DNA of 64,000 nucleotides from Nematostella vectensis (Eukaryota; Cnidaria; Anthozoa; Actiniaria; Edwardsiidae). The stretch is from NCBI RefSeq assembly GCF_932526225.1, contig NC_064035.1:5827501-5891500 (forward strand), read 5' to 3'. Positions 1-12,421 of the stretch are shown here, piece after piece. The translations under genes were made by a program, and so were the position numbers. The stretch's first letter is position 1. Every line of letters begins with the position of its first letter. The notes below the pieces were generated by a model that was not told the origin of the DNA, did no database searches, and saw only the letters and a program-made list of their open reading frames with translations.

Positions 1-1440
1 TCGACTAGCATATGTTTAAATTTCATGATTTCAGGATTAAATTTCATACACTGGACATAATTGGTGCCTTTTGCATATCAATCAATGGCTGTCGTTTTTT
101 TTAATGGTCTAAAAGAGCCTGGGGCGAGCGCACGGGAGACCTGCGATATTCTAAAACGTTAGGGACTAAGCTCCATTTCCAAGATGGCTGCCAGCTTGCC
201 GGCAAAATTGTAGTAAACACGAATTCCTGCAAGTTTACGTGGCAATTCTCGACTTACAAAGTTCTAGAGCGAAAAAAGGCGAAAAAAAATGATTGAAGCG
301 GACTCCCAAATATGGTAAGTAGTGCCTAATAAGTAAATGACCGAGCGAGCTAGAAAAACGACAGGTTTTAAAGCAAGATTGACTGATATGGTGGAAGTTT
401 GGCTAAGGAGGAGAGGGGGTGGCAGAGAAGGGGGGAGGGAAGGAGAGATTTTTATACCCTGGACTGTATCGAATCGATTCAATATTAATAATGATACACT
501 CTTTCTGGTTAAACAAGCAATTAAATATATTAAAGCAATATAACAAAAATCTATTCTGAACTGCTAAATCCCCAGCTACGCGGTAAATTTTTCTTTGTCC
601 TCCCATTTTTTAGCAATTAGTTTAAACTTTGTAAAACTTAAATATCACGATGGTTTGTGATATTTAGGTACTTATCTTCTTGACAGTGCCTTAAAAACAC
701 TCGTAATCATATATGTAAGCGCGATGCAGTCATTACTGACAGTCCGGGAGGGGGAAGGGTCCCATAAAAACTGAGGGGTGGTCGTCGGCAAAATTCCAGC
801 ACTTTGGGTGAGGCCAACAACCGCTCTTACTCTGATAAATAGTCATTAAGGTGTGGTTAAAGCAATTTCCTAAAAACACTAAAAACAAACACATTTCAGA
901 ATTCCTGTCGACTTCTCTGACGACATTTTGCTTTCACCTACTATTCAAATCCAGTTGTTATTGGATAGGATGGTCCATTTGCGTGAGTTTTCCTAAGGGA
1001 TAGAAGAATCGGAAGAATCTTTAAACAGCCCATGAGGGATAGTAGCTGGTTGAATATTATACCCTTAAAGATAGGACAATTACCCCCGTCTACTTTTATA
1101 GAGAGCCCCCCCCCCCCCCCCCTCCTTCGAAACGACGTCGCATATGTGGAGCGTATTTACATTTAAACTGAATAAACTTATTACAAAAAAATCCCAATTG
1201 TATCATTTTCTTTAAATCCTCTTGTTCCTGGTCAACACTTAAGGTATTTCTTCCTGCCAACTCTTAGGCAGTGCTCAATTTTCCTGAAAATAAATGAAAG
1301 TTTGAATTCAAGTTTAAGTAGTTCAAAGATTGTTTCTCTAAAACATTTTCAACCACATATTGATAAACAACCCTACGTTAAAATAGAAGCTAGATAGATG
1401 GCTAGATACCTTTCGTCAGCGACGTTTACATCGTTAATAC
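1..1440. other. Non-coding, no gene recognised
   Basis: No open frame here looks like protein. The stretch contains a poly-C run at about 1107-1122. A short segment near 770-825 resembles one near 7530-7600, with shared words such as 'ggcaaaatt' and 'gggtgaggccaac' against 'gggcgtggtcaac'. That suggests a dispersed repeat. Confidence 0.5.
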
Positions 1441-1611
1441 TAGAACACTCTCCCAGATGCCGAATAGTCACATAACCCATGTCTGTCGCACGGCAGTTCC
1501 GCTCGTCTAAGGTGCACGCGTTAGCGTAAGTGACGTCATCGCTTCCACATACCGGTGTCTGATGGAAACCATCATCGCAGGAGAAGGAGCAATTTGCACA
1601 GACACCAACAG
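1441..1611 (-). CDS. Kazal-type domain exon of an otherwise unidentified gene
   Basis: On the minus strand an exon of 171 nt is bounded by a pyrimidine-rich acceptor (ends ttttcaag) and a donor (gtatta). It is flanked by phase-1 introns on both sides, which is typical of a shuffled Kazal module. The 57 residues show the pattern C-x2-C-x3-C ... PVCGSDDVTYANAC ... NC ... GEC, with the Kazal core VCGSDxxTYxNxC. Such domains occur in serine-protease inhibitors and in extracellular proteins of the follistatin and agrin type. Which of these it belongs to cannot be told, because the other exons were not found with confidence. Possible further exons of the same strand lie at 2858-3447. Confidence 0.7.
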
Positions 1612-2857
1612 CTTGAAAAGAAATAAACATCGAGATCTTAATCGCGGTAATTAGATAAAGGCATGGAAAATATATCACATATAGTGGTTATCAGTATTTA
1701 ACATATGTCCAATAACATTTCTAATTTGTAAAATAATAATAGGGACCTTAAAAAGGGAAGACGATGCCACACACGTTAGATGTATCCATGAAAAATGCGT
1801 TGGCTCGCGCGGAATTCTTGCGCAGTCGTCGTCTAGCTCACAGCCGCGTGAATCCCAAGGCCCAAATATTAACCTAAGTCCTATATGTGGCTTTAGAGCT
1901 CTCTCTATTTTTTGTTTTTATATGTGTGCCAACGCAAGCGCATCGTTCAAAAAGAAACCGCGCGACAGATCCAGCGGATTTGCAGTTCGTTTTTGCGACT
2001 AACTATACTTTTGCTTCCGGCGGAAGTCGCACTGGATGCTCGAAACAACAAAACAACGAACCACAACCGCTGGCTCCCATGGGAACCCTTAGCGCGATTT
2101 TACTCGCGCACAAATATTATTTTTTGATTGCAAGCCAAAATATCCAATAGTCTACAAATCTGGCTTTATCGTTTTCCTAAACACAACCAGGTGACATTAT
2201 TCTTGAAATAAGTATAAAATGTGTGCTTAAATGGAAAACAAGCACGCGTGTTTTCTTTTTCATGTTGCAGGACTGTTAATCTAAATTGGTTGTATAATCA
2301 GTTTAGTCAATTTTAATTTCAAAAGCAAAAAACAAAACAGTAAGAATAGCGAAAAAACGTAGGCCGAGGCGTTATGGTTTCACAATCAATCTAACTACGC
2401 ACAAAACACTGCCTAGTATGAACAAATTTGTACAATCTTCTCCAGAGCCTTGGAGCACTATACGATGGCCACTCATCATCATTGTAAATATGGAGGTTTT
2501 TTTTTATAAATATATAAAAAACTCGAAAGGATATAAAAAAAAGCATTAACGTTGGTTACGCACAAAGTGTGATTCGCAGTTGGTATGAAAACAAAGACAC
2601 AAGAGGGTATCGCTTTAAAGACAAGTAATACCTGGTAATAATCAATAAACCTGTTTTTTTTTTTAAATCAATGAACAATAAAGCCTATAAAAAGTTAAAC
2701 TACTTACCACAAAACAAAGCAAAAATGCTGAGACTAAATACCCACATTCTGTGCATCTTAGTCTACAGCTCTTGAGGGGGTTGAGAGCATATCGCAGTTT
2801 GACTCGTGTGAAGCAACAGCTTGTACCGAATTTTAATGAAGGATTATGGTTACTGAC
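1612..2857. other. Non-coding, no gene recognised
   Basis: No convincing exon was found. A cysteine-containing minus-strand open stretch at about 2700-2830 ends in a donor-like gtaagtag near 2700. It lacks a clear acceptor and was not called. Confidence 0.4.
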
Positions 2858-3447
2858 CAAGCGGTTTATACAAAGAAATAAAGCGTAAGGCCCTGAGAGT
2901 TACAGATTGACAAGATTGGCATGGAAGACGACCGGTAATGCTATATGCCCGACCCTCGCTGCAAAATGACACAACCTTTACCCTGTGGCTCGTGGAGTTT
3001 GTGCTAAACTGCAGAATACCCGTCCACTTATTTGCATTTTCCTTGTATTTACCGCCTCGTTCTATAGAAATCGAGGTGTGAAGTCTCATTGTTGGGAGAA
3101 CTCCGACCTGCCATAGGCAGAAGAGGGATACAGATCAACACAGGGTTGAAATGGTATGTATACACCTCTGTGAAACAAAGTATAGTTTAGCTGAAAATAA
3201 GAGCAAAATCTTTTGATTATACAACGTTTACGCAGACCACCTAGTTATTCTACAGCTTGTATGTATCTTTTTTCCTAATTACAGTAATTAAAATACATAC
3301 AAGCTGTAGAATAACTACTCCGACCTGCAAAACCAATGCACTGTCCAGTGATCGGTCTCCCTGTGGCTCAAATATAGCGGCCTCAGCCATAGCGGTCAGC
3401 AGTTCACCGTTGTAGGAAAAGATGATGCGAGTTTCTCGAAATAGCAT
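2858..3447 (-). CDS. Two putative exons of an unrecognised protein
   Basis: Minus-strand exon A (3325-3447) follows an acceptor (cttgtttag), starts directly with ATG and ends at a donor gtcggagtag. It reads 41 codons beginning MLFRETRIIF. Exon B (about 2858-3107) follows a good acceptor (ctgcctatggcag), joins in phase 0, and stays open for 83 codons, including the pair CQSC. It ends either at a gtcagt donor (phase 1) or, unspliced, at TAA 2850-2852. I do not recognise the family. The start lies 170 bp from the divergent DDHD1 start codon, so a shared promoter is possible. These may be upstream exons of the Kazal gene at 1441-1611 or a separate gene. Confidence 0.35.
3242..3317. repeat. Perfect 25-bp inverted repeat (hairpin)
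   Basis: Positions 3242-3266 and 3293-3317 are exact reverse complements (core ttctacagcttgtatgta) with a 26-nt loop. The hairpin sits just inside the intron after putative minus-strand exon A. It could be a small foldback element or a precursor-like hairpin RNA. Confidence 0.8.
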
Positions 3448-3618
3448 CTAAACAAGACAAAACAAGGCGGCAAATGCACGCTTAGGCAACTGATTAGTAT
3501 ATTTTTTGTTTATTTGAACCTTGCTTCACTTTTGTGGTACCCTTAACAGGCGTTTGCCTGTTAAGGACAGTACAGAAGAGGTTCATACAGCTTATATTGC
3601 TTGCTTTTACCCAGAGGT

Positions 3619-6600
3619 ATGAATGAGAAATCGGATAACGGAAGTGCAGAATCGCCATTTGCCTCACCACCAAAGCCCCCAAGACCTCCGCCGCCTAATT
3701 TAAGCAAGCAATCGAGCATAGCTCAACACCTACAGCTTCTCCAGTCGCTAAGATCTGAACGAGTTCGCTGGTTTGTCAAGGAAGATAACAAAAAATGGTC
3801 GCCTTTAAACGGAAAAGATTCGCTCGCTATAGAAGCATGCTATCAGAGAATTCAGGATCTAGAGCAAGCATCTGGCAACGAAGACCCATCCAAGCCACTC
3901 AACACTCAAATTATCTACGATCTACCGGTAGTCAAAGGGGGACTGTATGAAGTTGATGTCGTTGCAAGAGAATGTAGTCCTATTTACTGGAAAGGTATAA
4001 CCTATTTCAAATATCAAAAGCACAATCTAGTGGTATATAGGTATACAATTTGGAGAGATGTACTTGTATTGGTTGTTGTTTTGTGTACATAGCTTTGTTC
4101 AGCCAGGATTTTGCTATGCCGCTTACACATGAAGCACTGTGTACTTACAAAATCATTTTCATACCTCAAAGTTTAAGATTTGTTTCTTTTACCAAAGTTT
4201 GTGAGTGAAAGAATGGTAAATAACTTTCAATAATTAATCATTTTGATTAGTAGTGAGTCTAGAATGAACCATGTCATTGCTAATCATCAAATCATAAGTT
4301 GAGCAGCATGTGATGTTGCAAGGACAACAAGAATGGTTTATCAGGGGCTATCCTTTGCAAACAATCCAATTAGAAAGCTGTGATACAACAATTGATACCA
4401 TCTCTCAATTATTTATTTTCTAAATTGAGACCCTAGTGATGGATGACCAATGATATTGTCTGTAGAGTCAAGTAAACCAGTTTGCCGAGGGACCTGGTTT
4501 TTGGGAGGATCATCCTCCGATGCCTGGCAACCAATTAGTGAAGATGATGCAGAGCAGATTGAGTTTTCTCATCAGGGGATTTGGAGAGCAATGGTAATAA
4601 GAGCAATATGTACAATATGCATGCAGTATTTGTATTGATCTGAATTTTAGAATAACAGTACATATGTGACAGAGTCACTGTTCTTGTTAAGTGGAACTTT
4701 CTAGAACATTTTTAGCCCACAACACTATGAGGTCTAAAAGTCTGTAGGGGTGGTGTCAAGACAAAAACAAACAAGATGCAAATCAGCACAAGTTGTCATA
4801 AGTTTTGACTTGCACGATTTTGCAATAAAGTAACCTAAGGAAACACAAGTATTGATGCAAGTTGGCTGTTTTAAGCTCCTGCATGCACTGCTGATGACAC
4901 AACCATTAGCACACGCTCCTCACATAAACTTGGGTTTATGGTCAATGTTTTGGTACACAGTATTACGTAACTTGGGTTTATGGTGTATAGTCATTGGGTT
5001 TATGGTGTATGGTCAATGTTTTGGTACACAGTATTACGTAACTTGGGTTTATGGTGTATAGTCATTGGGTTTATGGTGTATGGTCAATGTTTTGGTACAC
5101 AGGGTTTATGGTCAATGTTTTGGTACACAGGGTTTATGGTCAATGTTTTGGTACACAGGGTTTATGGTCAATGTTTTGGTACACAGGGTTTATGGTCAAT
5201 GTTTTGTTACACAGGGTTTATGGTCAATTTTTGTGGTACACAGGGTTTATGGTCAATTTTTTGGTACACAGGGTTTATGGTCAATGTTTTGGTACACAGG
5301 GTTTATGGTCAATGTTTTGGTACACAGGGTTTATGGTCAATGTTTTGGTACACAGGGTTTATGGTCAATGTTTTGGTACACAGGGTTTATGGTCAATGTT
5401 TTGGTACACAGGGTTTATGGTCAATGTTTTGTTACACAGGGTTTATGGTCAATGTTTTGGTACACAGGGTTTATGGTCAATGTTTTAGTACACAGGGTTT
5501 ATGGTCAATGTTTTGGTACACAGGGTTTATGGTCAATGTTTTGGTACACAGGGTTTATGGTCAATGTTTTGGTACACAGGGTTTATGGTTAATTTTTTTG
5601 GTACACAGGGTTTATGGTCAATGTTTTGGTACACAGGGTTTATGGTCAATGTTTTGGTACACAGGGTTTATGGTCAATGTTTTGGTACACAGGGTTTATG
5701 GTCAATGTTCTAGTACACAGGGTTTATGGTCAATGTTTTGGTACACAGGGTTTATGGTCAATGTTCTAGTACACAGGGTTTATGGTCAATGTTTTGGTAC
5801 ACAGGGTTTATGGTCAATGTTTTGGTACACAGGGTTTATGGTCAATGTTTTGGTACACAGGGTCTAGGGATTGCAGCAGACAGTGCAGAGTCAATGGGGG
5901 CTGACAAGGAAGGTAAGTGAATTAAATGGTTATAACCAAAGAATATTCTATTAATCAAAAGTGTGCTGAAATTGTTCTTTTGATTGGGAATGAGGTACTA
6001 GGGCATTGCTTGTTACTGTACTTCTGATCTTCTTTCAATAAGCACCAATACTGCATATCGGCCATGATATTATCTGTAGCACTAAGGCATTCTGTAGCTC
6101 AGGGTCAAGGTTAAAAGTGGTCATTAGCTGGCAAAATTAGGCACCTGTAGCATTATGCATGGGGTGTCCTCCTCCCCCCTCCTTCTCCTGGCTGCCAAGA
6201 AGTGGGTCATTTCTTAAAGGATCTTCAAACACCAACTTTTTAAGTATACCTGGTATGCACCTGGAAACAAATATAACAAAAGGGAATGTATTTGAGGAGA
6301 AAAATCATAAATAGGATTTTTGATTGCTACCATCTCCATGATTCAAGGGGGTATTTGCTCCTTCTCTATAATGTTTATGTTAACGACTTGCCAGTTCCAT
6401 AACTTTTTCTCAGGGGGTGACAAGCAATTTGTAAAACCTTAGAATCATGTCCCCTTACATGTGCAGTCTTGTACACTATAAAAATCTGGCCTTTTTTGTA
6501 TGTTTTTGTATGTTATTAATTCAGCCATGGGCAGACTGCAGCTAAAAGGGTATCATGTCGAGTGGAAAGATGTGACAGACGTATGGCTGTACTGGGATGA

Positions 6601-9600
6601 CATCAAGTCAAGAATCATAAGAGGTGTAGGGACTAAGATTGGTCTGGGATCCCAAGGTATTCTTTGAAATAATTGAATTTAAAAAAATAAATAAATTATG
6701 CAATAAATGATGATTTCACCTTACACCATGTTAGTCATTTTTTGAATGAATAATTTTAGAAATAGAAGAACAGGACTGAAAAACTTTGCTCATGCCACTG
6801 CTCTCAATATTCTGGAAACCACGAGGGTCAATAATGGCTAAAGGCTCCTTGCATTCAGAATGACTATCCTGTGTGAAGCCAAAATGCTGTTACTCCAAGA
6901 CTTTGGCTTTTACTGGGAATTTTTTATCATTTTCTTACCATTTATTTAACACTGTGATAAAAGCTAGACAGTTGCACTGCAAAAAGTTACATCCAACATT
7001 AAAAAATTGCATTTGATATTTTGTTTGTTATTGCTCTTTAAACTCTTGGAGTAATTTTCTGTCTTATCGAATGTGAAATGAGCTTATTTGCACGTTTTCC
7101 TTCCTGTCAAATAAAAATTTTCTAACTTGGCAGGCTTGGTGCCTCCTTGTTTTCTCCCTCGTCTTCAGGAAATCCTGGATGCGCCTCTGAATCTCCAGAC
7201 ATATATATCTAGATATAATTAATGAAAATAAATGGAAGCATTATTTATTTACTTTTTTTCACTATGCTAGGGGTGCAGATTCACCGTGGTTATCACACTG
7301 ATGCCGTCCCTGAAGATTGCCCCCCTGAGATCTCGCATCTTGTGTTTGTGATTCATGGTATTGGCCAGCTTCTGCACATGAGTAACATCGTCAAGAGTGC
7401 CACTGAGTGAGTCCAAGTTTTGATATCTGTTGATACAGATTCCCACAAAAGCCTTGATGAAAGCACCATCTTTACCATTTCATCAATGCATGTGACCAGG
7501 GGGGGAGGACTTAGATAAAAACAGATGGGGGTGATCATTGGCAAAATTTTAACCTTAAGGGAACACATTTTGGGCGTGGTCAACAGAAATTCGGTCATAC
7601 CCAATAGAGATAGCAAATTTGATGTGGTAGAAGGAATTCCCCCCCCCCCCCCCCCCCCCTCCTCTCCCCCGGGCATGTAACCCTACAAGAACACATTGAT
7701 GCTTTAAAAAAATGCAGTGACTTCCTCAAGAAAGCTTTATTTCTTGCATCACCCTTTTTGTTGTCTAACGTTTTCATTCATACTTATTCAAAAGTGATTG
7801 CATGTGAGTGTAACAAGCCACTCTCTCAATTTATCCTTTTTGCTTGCTTTAGGCTAAGGTGGCTTGACCCAGTATTCCCTCCATCACACCGTCCATCTTT
7901 GAAAATGCAGTGCGCGAAGAAATGAAATCAGATTCTATATTCAATACACCAAACCAATAACATAAGGATGAAAATATAATATGACATATAAATTTTGTTG
8001 ATCGAAATAAATGTCACGTGAGTAAGACGCCCGGCCTGCTTTTATTATAGGACAAATTTTTAGCCCATATCCAATTTTTTTCTTAAGTCCTATTCATATA
8101 GAGCAAATTTATACGTAAAATTAACAACAAAGTTGCGATGACTACTTACGACTCATTATTAAACATACTTCTATGTTATGCCCTTTTCTCTGCCACTATA
8201 TCTTGGTATTTATTAAGAAGCTATTCAGATTAAAGGGCTCATGCGATTTCGAATATGATGTCCATAAAGGTATAGTGGTGTCGATTGGATTTGTTTACTA
8301 ATACTGATTTAAGAACAGTTTTTGCAAAAGCCCTTTCTATTTTTAAAATCCCTGATAGATTTTTTCCATCTTTATTCGGAGAAGACTTTGGTAATTGTAG
8401 ATAACTCTGGCGTGGCATTTTATTCAATAAATATCTTCTAAGACCCTCTACTGTAACCGAACATTCAGGTAAATATTGAAGCAAATCAGCCCTTTAGAGG
8501 AAATTTGTGCTCTGGGTCTCCCTATTGTTTTGGATATGTCATAACATAAGATTCACTCGTGCATTGCACTTGGCTGCTTGGCTGCTTGGATATGCAATCT
8601 TAGGTCATTTAAAAGATTTTCAAAGATGAAAGGTGTGATGGAGGGAATACTGGGTCAAGCCACCTTAAAGGGAAAAACTGTCAGGAATAATTCAAATGTG
8701 TTAGTCGTAACCTTGATCATTGCACTAAATGTAATTTTGTCTCACTATAAACTCCCTATATGTACCCATATATGAGGCTCGTGGTTTTATTCATTTCAGT
8801 TTTCGGTCTTCTGCTGAGAAAGTACACGAAAAAAATATCCCAGGTTTTCCCCGTGGTCAGAGAGTTGAGTTTTTCCCTGTGGAATGGAGGTCTTCATTAA
8901 AATTGGATGATGGTAAAATGTTATTACCTTTATTTTATGTTATTTCATTGCTATCTTACTCTGTTACCTGTAATGTGTTTTATTTTATTTTTTTCCCTGC
9001 TCACAGGTGCAATTGATGCTATCACACCGGCTAGTGTTTCTGGCCTGCGAAAAGTTCTTAACATAACTATGATGGACATAATGTACTACACAAGTCCCTT
9101 TTACAGATATGAGGTGTGTAGCTTACTTGAATACCACCCCAAACCATAACTTGAGGTCTGCCATTGCACTTTCCCAGCGTCCCTAGAGATTGTATCAGGG
9201 AAAATGCCTTTGCTAGTATTTAAGAACTGGTGATTTGGGACTGTATGTTGAGTACCTGGTATGCTAAACTGACAATAGTGTATATTCCCCTTAACACACT
9301 GCTGAATTACACCATAATAAACCTGTATAGTTATTTTGGTTATCCCATGTGTTTTTCCACTTTCTGAAATAGTGTAACACTAAATTCATTCTTTGCCCAT
9401 GCAAGTGCTCAAAGTAAATGGCAAACTTTCTTTTTGAACTCAGATAATCAGTGGTTTGAGGGAGGAGCTTAATCGCTTATACTCACTCTTCTGTGAGCGG
9501 AACCCTTCCTTCCAAGCAAAGCAGGGCAAAGTTTCCATTATCGCCCACTCCCTGGGTAGTGTCATCATGTATGACATACTGTCACTGTGGGACACTGAGA

Positions 9601-12421
9601 TACGCCACCTGTCTGACCAAGAAAAAGCTGGCACTGGCTTCCTGACGGAAAGTTTCTCATTCCTGCGTAACGTCACAGGGTACCCTGAGTCTGAATCATC
9701 TGACTCTGATCCTGAGGGGTCCCCCCTGAGGCAAGCTCGCAAGGAGAACATTAGGGTGGAGTTATCTAAGGCGAGGAGTAAAGTAATGGAGCTAGAGGCA
9801 AAGCTGAAAAGTCAGATTGAATTTGATCAAAATCGCCGCGGGGAGAATGGTTCCACGGCAGAGGATGTTTGCCAATACGCCCTTAAATTCAAGGTAATGT
9901 TACGCACCTTATTTGAATGAAGTGATATAATAGGAATCCCATTTTCATCAATCTGCTTGCACTACTCTCATTGACACAAGCATGCACTGCTTATATTCTT
10001 TCAGGGGAAAATCAAGCTCATTTGGGGTAAAAAAATGTACATGAGATTGAGTTTTGGAGTTCGAAATAATTCAGGATTCAATACTGAATCGACATCAGGA
10101 TTCAATACTGAATTTGAAATTACATGTTACCACACATTAAATTTCAAAATAGTTTGATCAATTTTTTGTGTAAGAGTGCATTGTGGAACTGTCGTTAGAG
10201 TTGGAACACTCATCAACTTTGATCTCCATTCAAACTTGGCTTAAAATTACCCAACTTGCATGCATTACTGATATGATACCCAGAAAATCGTTAATGTTAA
10301 ATGCCCAATGGTTTCCCTGTCCAGATTCATCACACATTTTTACAGGATCCCTCTGAGTTATTTTCTCTAGATTTCAATAAATGCTTGGACAATCCAGAGG
10401 GATTTTCTTGGGATTCACAAAGATGGTCATTCGGTCAGTCAGTCGGTCTGCTTCACGTCAAGTGTTCTTGTTTGTAGGTTGAAAACCTGTTCTCTGTTGG
10501 ATCTCCGCTGGCTGTATTCCTAACTCTCCGAGGGCTGAGACCACAGGATGACGTTGAAGATCATGTGCTTCCAAAGTCTGTCTGCAAGAAGATGCTGAAC
10601 ATCTATCACCCAGCTGATCCAGTGGTAAAAATGTTTTTATTGTTACACTAACATCTCTAATAGGTTATTCTGTCAATCATATCCCTGTCAATCATTATTC
10701 CTGTCAATCATTCCTGCCAATCATTTTCCTGTCAATCATGTCCCTGTCAATCATATCCCTGTTAATCATATTCCTGTCAGTCATATCCCTGTCAATCATA
10801 TCCCTGTCAATTATGTTCCTTTCAATCATATCCCACTCAATCATATTACTGTCAATCATATTCCTGTCAATCATATCCCTGTTAATCATATCCCTGTCAA
10901 TCATATCCCTGTCAATCATATTCCTGTCAATTATATTCCTGTCAATCATATTCCAGTCAATCATATTCCTGCCAATCATATTCCTGTCAATCATATTCCT
11001 GTCAATCATATCTCTGTCAATCATATTCCTGTCAATCATATTCCTGTCAATCATATCCCTGTCAATCATATTCCTGTCAATCATATCCCTGTCAATCATA
11101 TCCCTGTCAATCATATTCCTGTCAATCATAGTTTTAGTCTTGGCTTTTGCCCCTCTGTGATCTTAAGACCTGGTAAAAAAATTGTTTATTAAACAGTACA
11201 TAAATCACTTGGTTTTCCATAATAAAATGTTAGCCATGTCTGTCAGTCATTAAACCCACATTGTCACCAGTTTAATCCCGGTCGATTACCTCGCATTGTC
11301 ACCAGTTTACTCCCGGTCGATTACCTCGCATTGTCACCAGTTTACTCCCGGTCGATTACCTCGCATTGTCACCAGTTTACTCCCGGTCGATTACCTCGCA
11401 TTGTCACCAGTTTACTCCCGGTCGATTACCTAACAATATCCAATGATTTTTAATGGAAAACGCGAAAAATATTTCACAAAGCAGTATGTTTATTGGAAGT
11501 CTCTTTGAGGATGTGATTGATAATTTAAAGCGCATGGCCTGTTTAATATCTCGGATTTTAATTGATTCTTTTGTCTTTTAACGGTTGAGGTTTTTACGTC
11601 GGACCTCCGGACGTAAACTCGTGACAATGCGGCTTTAAGTGTCAATGACTCTCCTGTAGCCTGAAATTGTTTTTCAACAGGCATATCGCATGGAGCCATT
11701 AATAAGCGAGGAGTATTCCTCTGTCCCACCCATTCAACTCCACCGCTTTGATAGCCACAAACTTGGCTACCTCGAAGAGAAGAAGCCAGCTCGGGAAAGT
11801 GGGGGCTGGAAATTCTTCAACTACAAAGTGGGTTACTCCAAAAGTTCAGAGGAGCCTCGCAGCAGATCAGGCTCTACTGCAAGTGACAGTGATGCCCCGG
11901 AAGACGAGATTGTAATTGTCGGTCACTCTGTCCCTCAGGGGGGGAGGGAGGATCAGTGTGATGGCGATAGGGGCAAGGCTAAGGAGAAAAAAAGTGGGTG
12001 GATCTCCAGTTGGTTTGGCTCCTCCCAGCGCAAGTCTGTTGAAAGTGATGGCCAGTGTAGTGAAGATGGTGCCACCAGTAATGGGCAGGCCAACAGACGA
12101 CAGAAGGCTGGCGCTGGGGCACCGGAGTACATTGCAGTACCTAGTAAAGGTAGTAGCTCCTCTCTAGTAAATCTGCTCATTTGATTACAGTTTACTGTTA
12201 CTACAGTAATACTGTAGTTTTCCAAATTAAAAATTGCTTTGTTTATTTCCTTTTCCTTGTTTTCAGATTTGTCTGACCGCCTTGACTATGTGCTAAGGGA
12301 AGGCTATATGGAGAGTAATTACTGGTCAGCAGTCACGTCACATGTGTCATACTGGACATCATCTGACGTCGCGAGGTTTGTCTTGGAAAACACCCTGGAA
12401 TTTGTACCAAGTCCCACATAA
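3619..12421 (+). CDS. DDHD1: DDHD1-type phosphatidic acid-preferring phospholipase A1
   Basis: Eleven exons: 3619-3994, 4466-4593, 5861-5912, 6525-6656, 7271-7406, 8800-8912, 9007-9113, 9444-9893, 10478-10624, 11681-12149, 12267-12421. Phases agree throughout and give 754 residues. The N-terminus is proline-rich (SPPKPPRPPPP), followed by a WWE-like region (VRWFVKEDNKKW). The lipase nucleophile motif is AHSLG (Ser about 384), with VFVIHGIGQ upstream and FFPVEWRSSL and DIMYYTSPFYR between. The C-terminal DDHD domain keeps its four namesake residues: HPADPVAYR, RLDYVL, SHVSYW and SSDVARF. The family is intracellular and hydrolyses the sn-1 acyl chain of phosphatidic acid and phosphatidylinositol. 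There is no SAM domain, which favours DDHD1 over DDHD2. One oddity is that the usual SHSLG/GHSLG reads AHSLG. A large minisatellite abuts the exon 3 acceptor. ATG 3619 is the first ATG in the open frame. Confidence 0.93.
4928..5860 (+). repeat. Minisatellite, 28-bp unit, abutting the acceptor of DDHD1 exon 3
   Basis: About 27 tandem copies of a 28-bp unit (ggtttatggtcaatgttttg + gtacacag) run from about 5099 to 5860. They are preceded by two copies of a longer ~110-bp variant with 'tattacgtaacttggg' (4928-5098). The last unit ends exactly in the cag of the exon 3 acceptor. The first nine exon bases (ggtctaggg) match the unit start (ggtttatgg) at seven positions. All three plus frames stay open only because no unit contains a stop. 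Confidence 0.95.
7855..8668. mobile_element. Non-autonomous TTAA-type DNA transposon (MITE), ~810 bp
   Basis: Terminal inverted repeats of about 50 bp lie at 7855-7908 and 8615-8668. Both read taaggtggcttgacccagta then ttccctccatcacacc. The right end is flanked by ttaa and the left by ctaa, a diverged TTAA duplication. The interior is AT-rich and has no transposase. The terminal word TTAAGGTGG is shared with the Kolobok-like element at 48,064, so that family could mobilise it. It lies in DDHD1 intron 5. Confidence 0.8.
10670..11131. repeat. Minisatellite, 15-bp unit, DDHD1 intron 9
   Basis: About 30 copies of a 15-bp unit (cctgtcaatcatatt/c) begin roughly 45 bp after the exon 9 donor. Because 15 is a multiple of three, both strands show long spurious open frames (IDRNM repeats on the minus strand). 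Confidence 0.95.
11257..11432. repeat. Tandem repeat, 35-bp unit x5, DDHD1 intron 9
   Basis: Five nearly identical 35-bp units (core caccagtttactcccggtcg followed by attacctcgcattgt) lie 250 bp before the exon 10 acceptor. The near-identity suggests recent expansion. Confidence 0.9.

Noticed and set aside
4980-5920. Plus-strand open frames of 64-295 codons (GLWSMFWYT repeats)
   Set aside because: Stop-free translation of the 28-bp array in all three frames; the real coding exon begins at 5,861.
10704-11160. Open frames on both strands (IDRNM and LSIIF repeats)
   Set aside because: Translation of a 15-bp intronic repeat; no start context or splice support.
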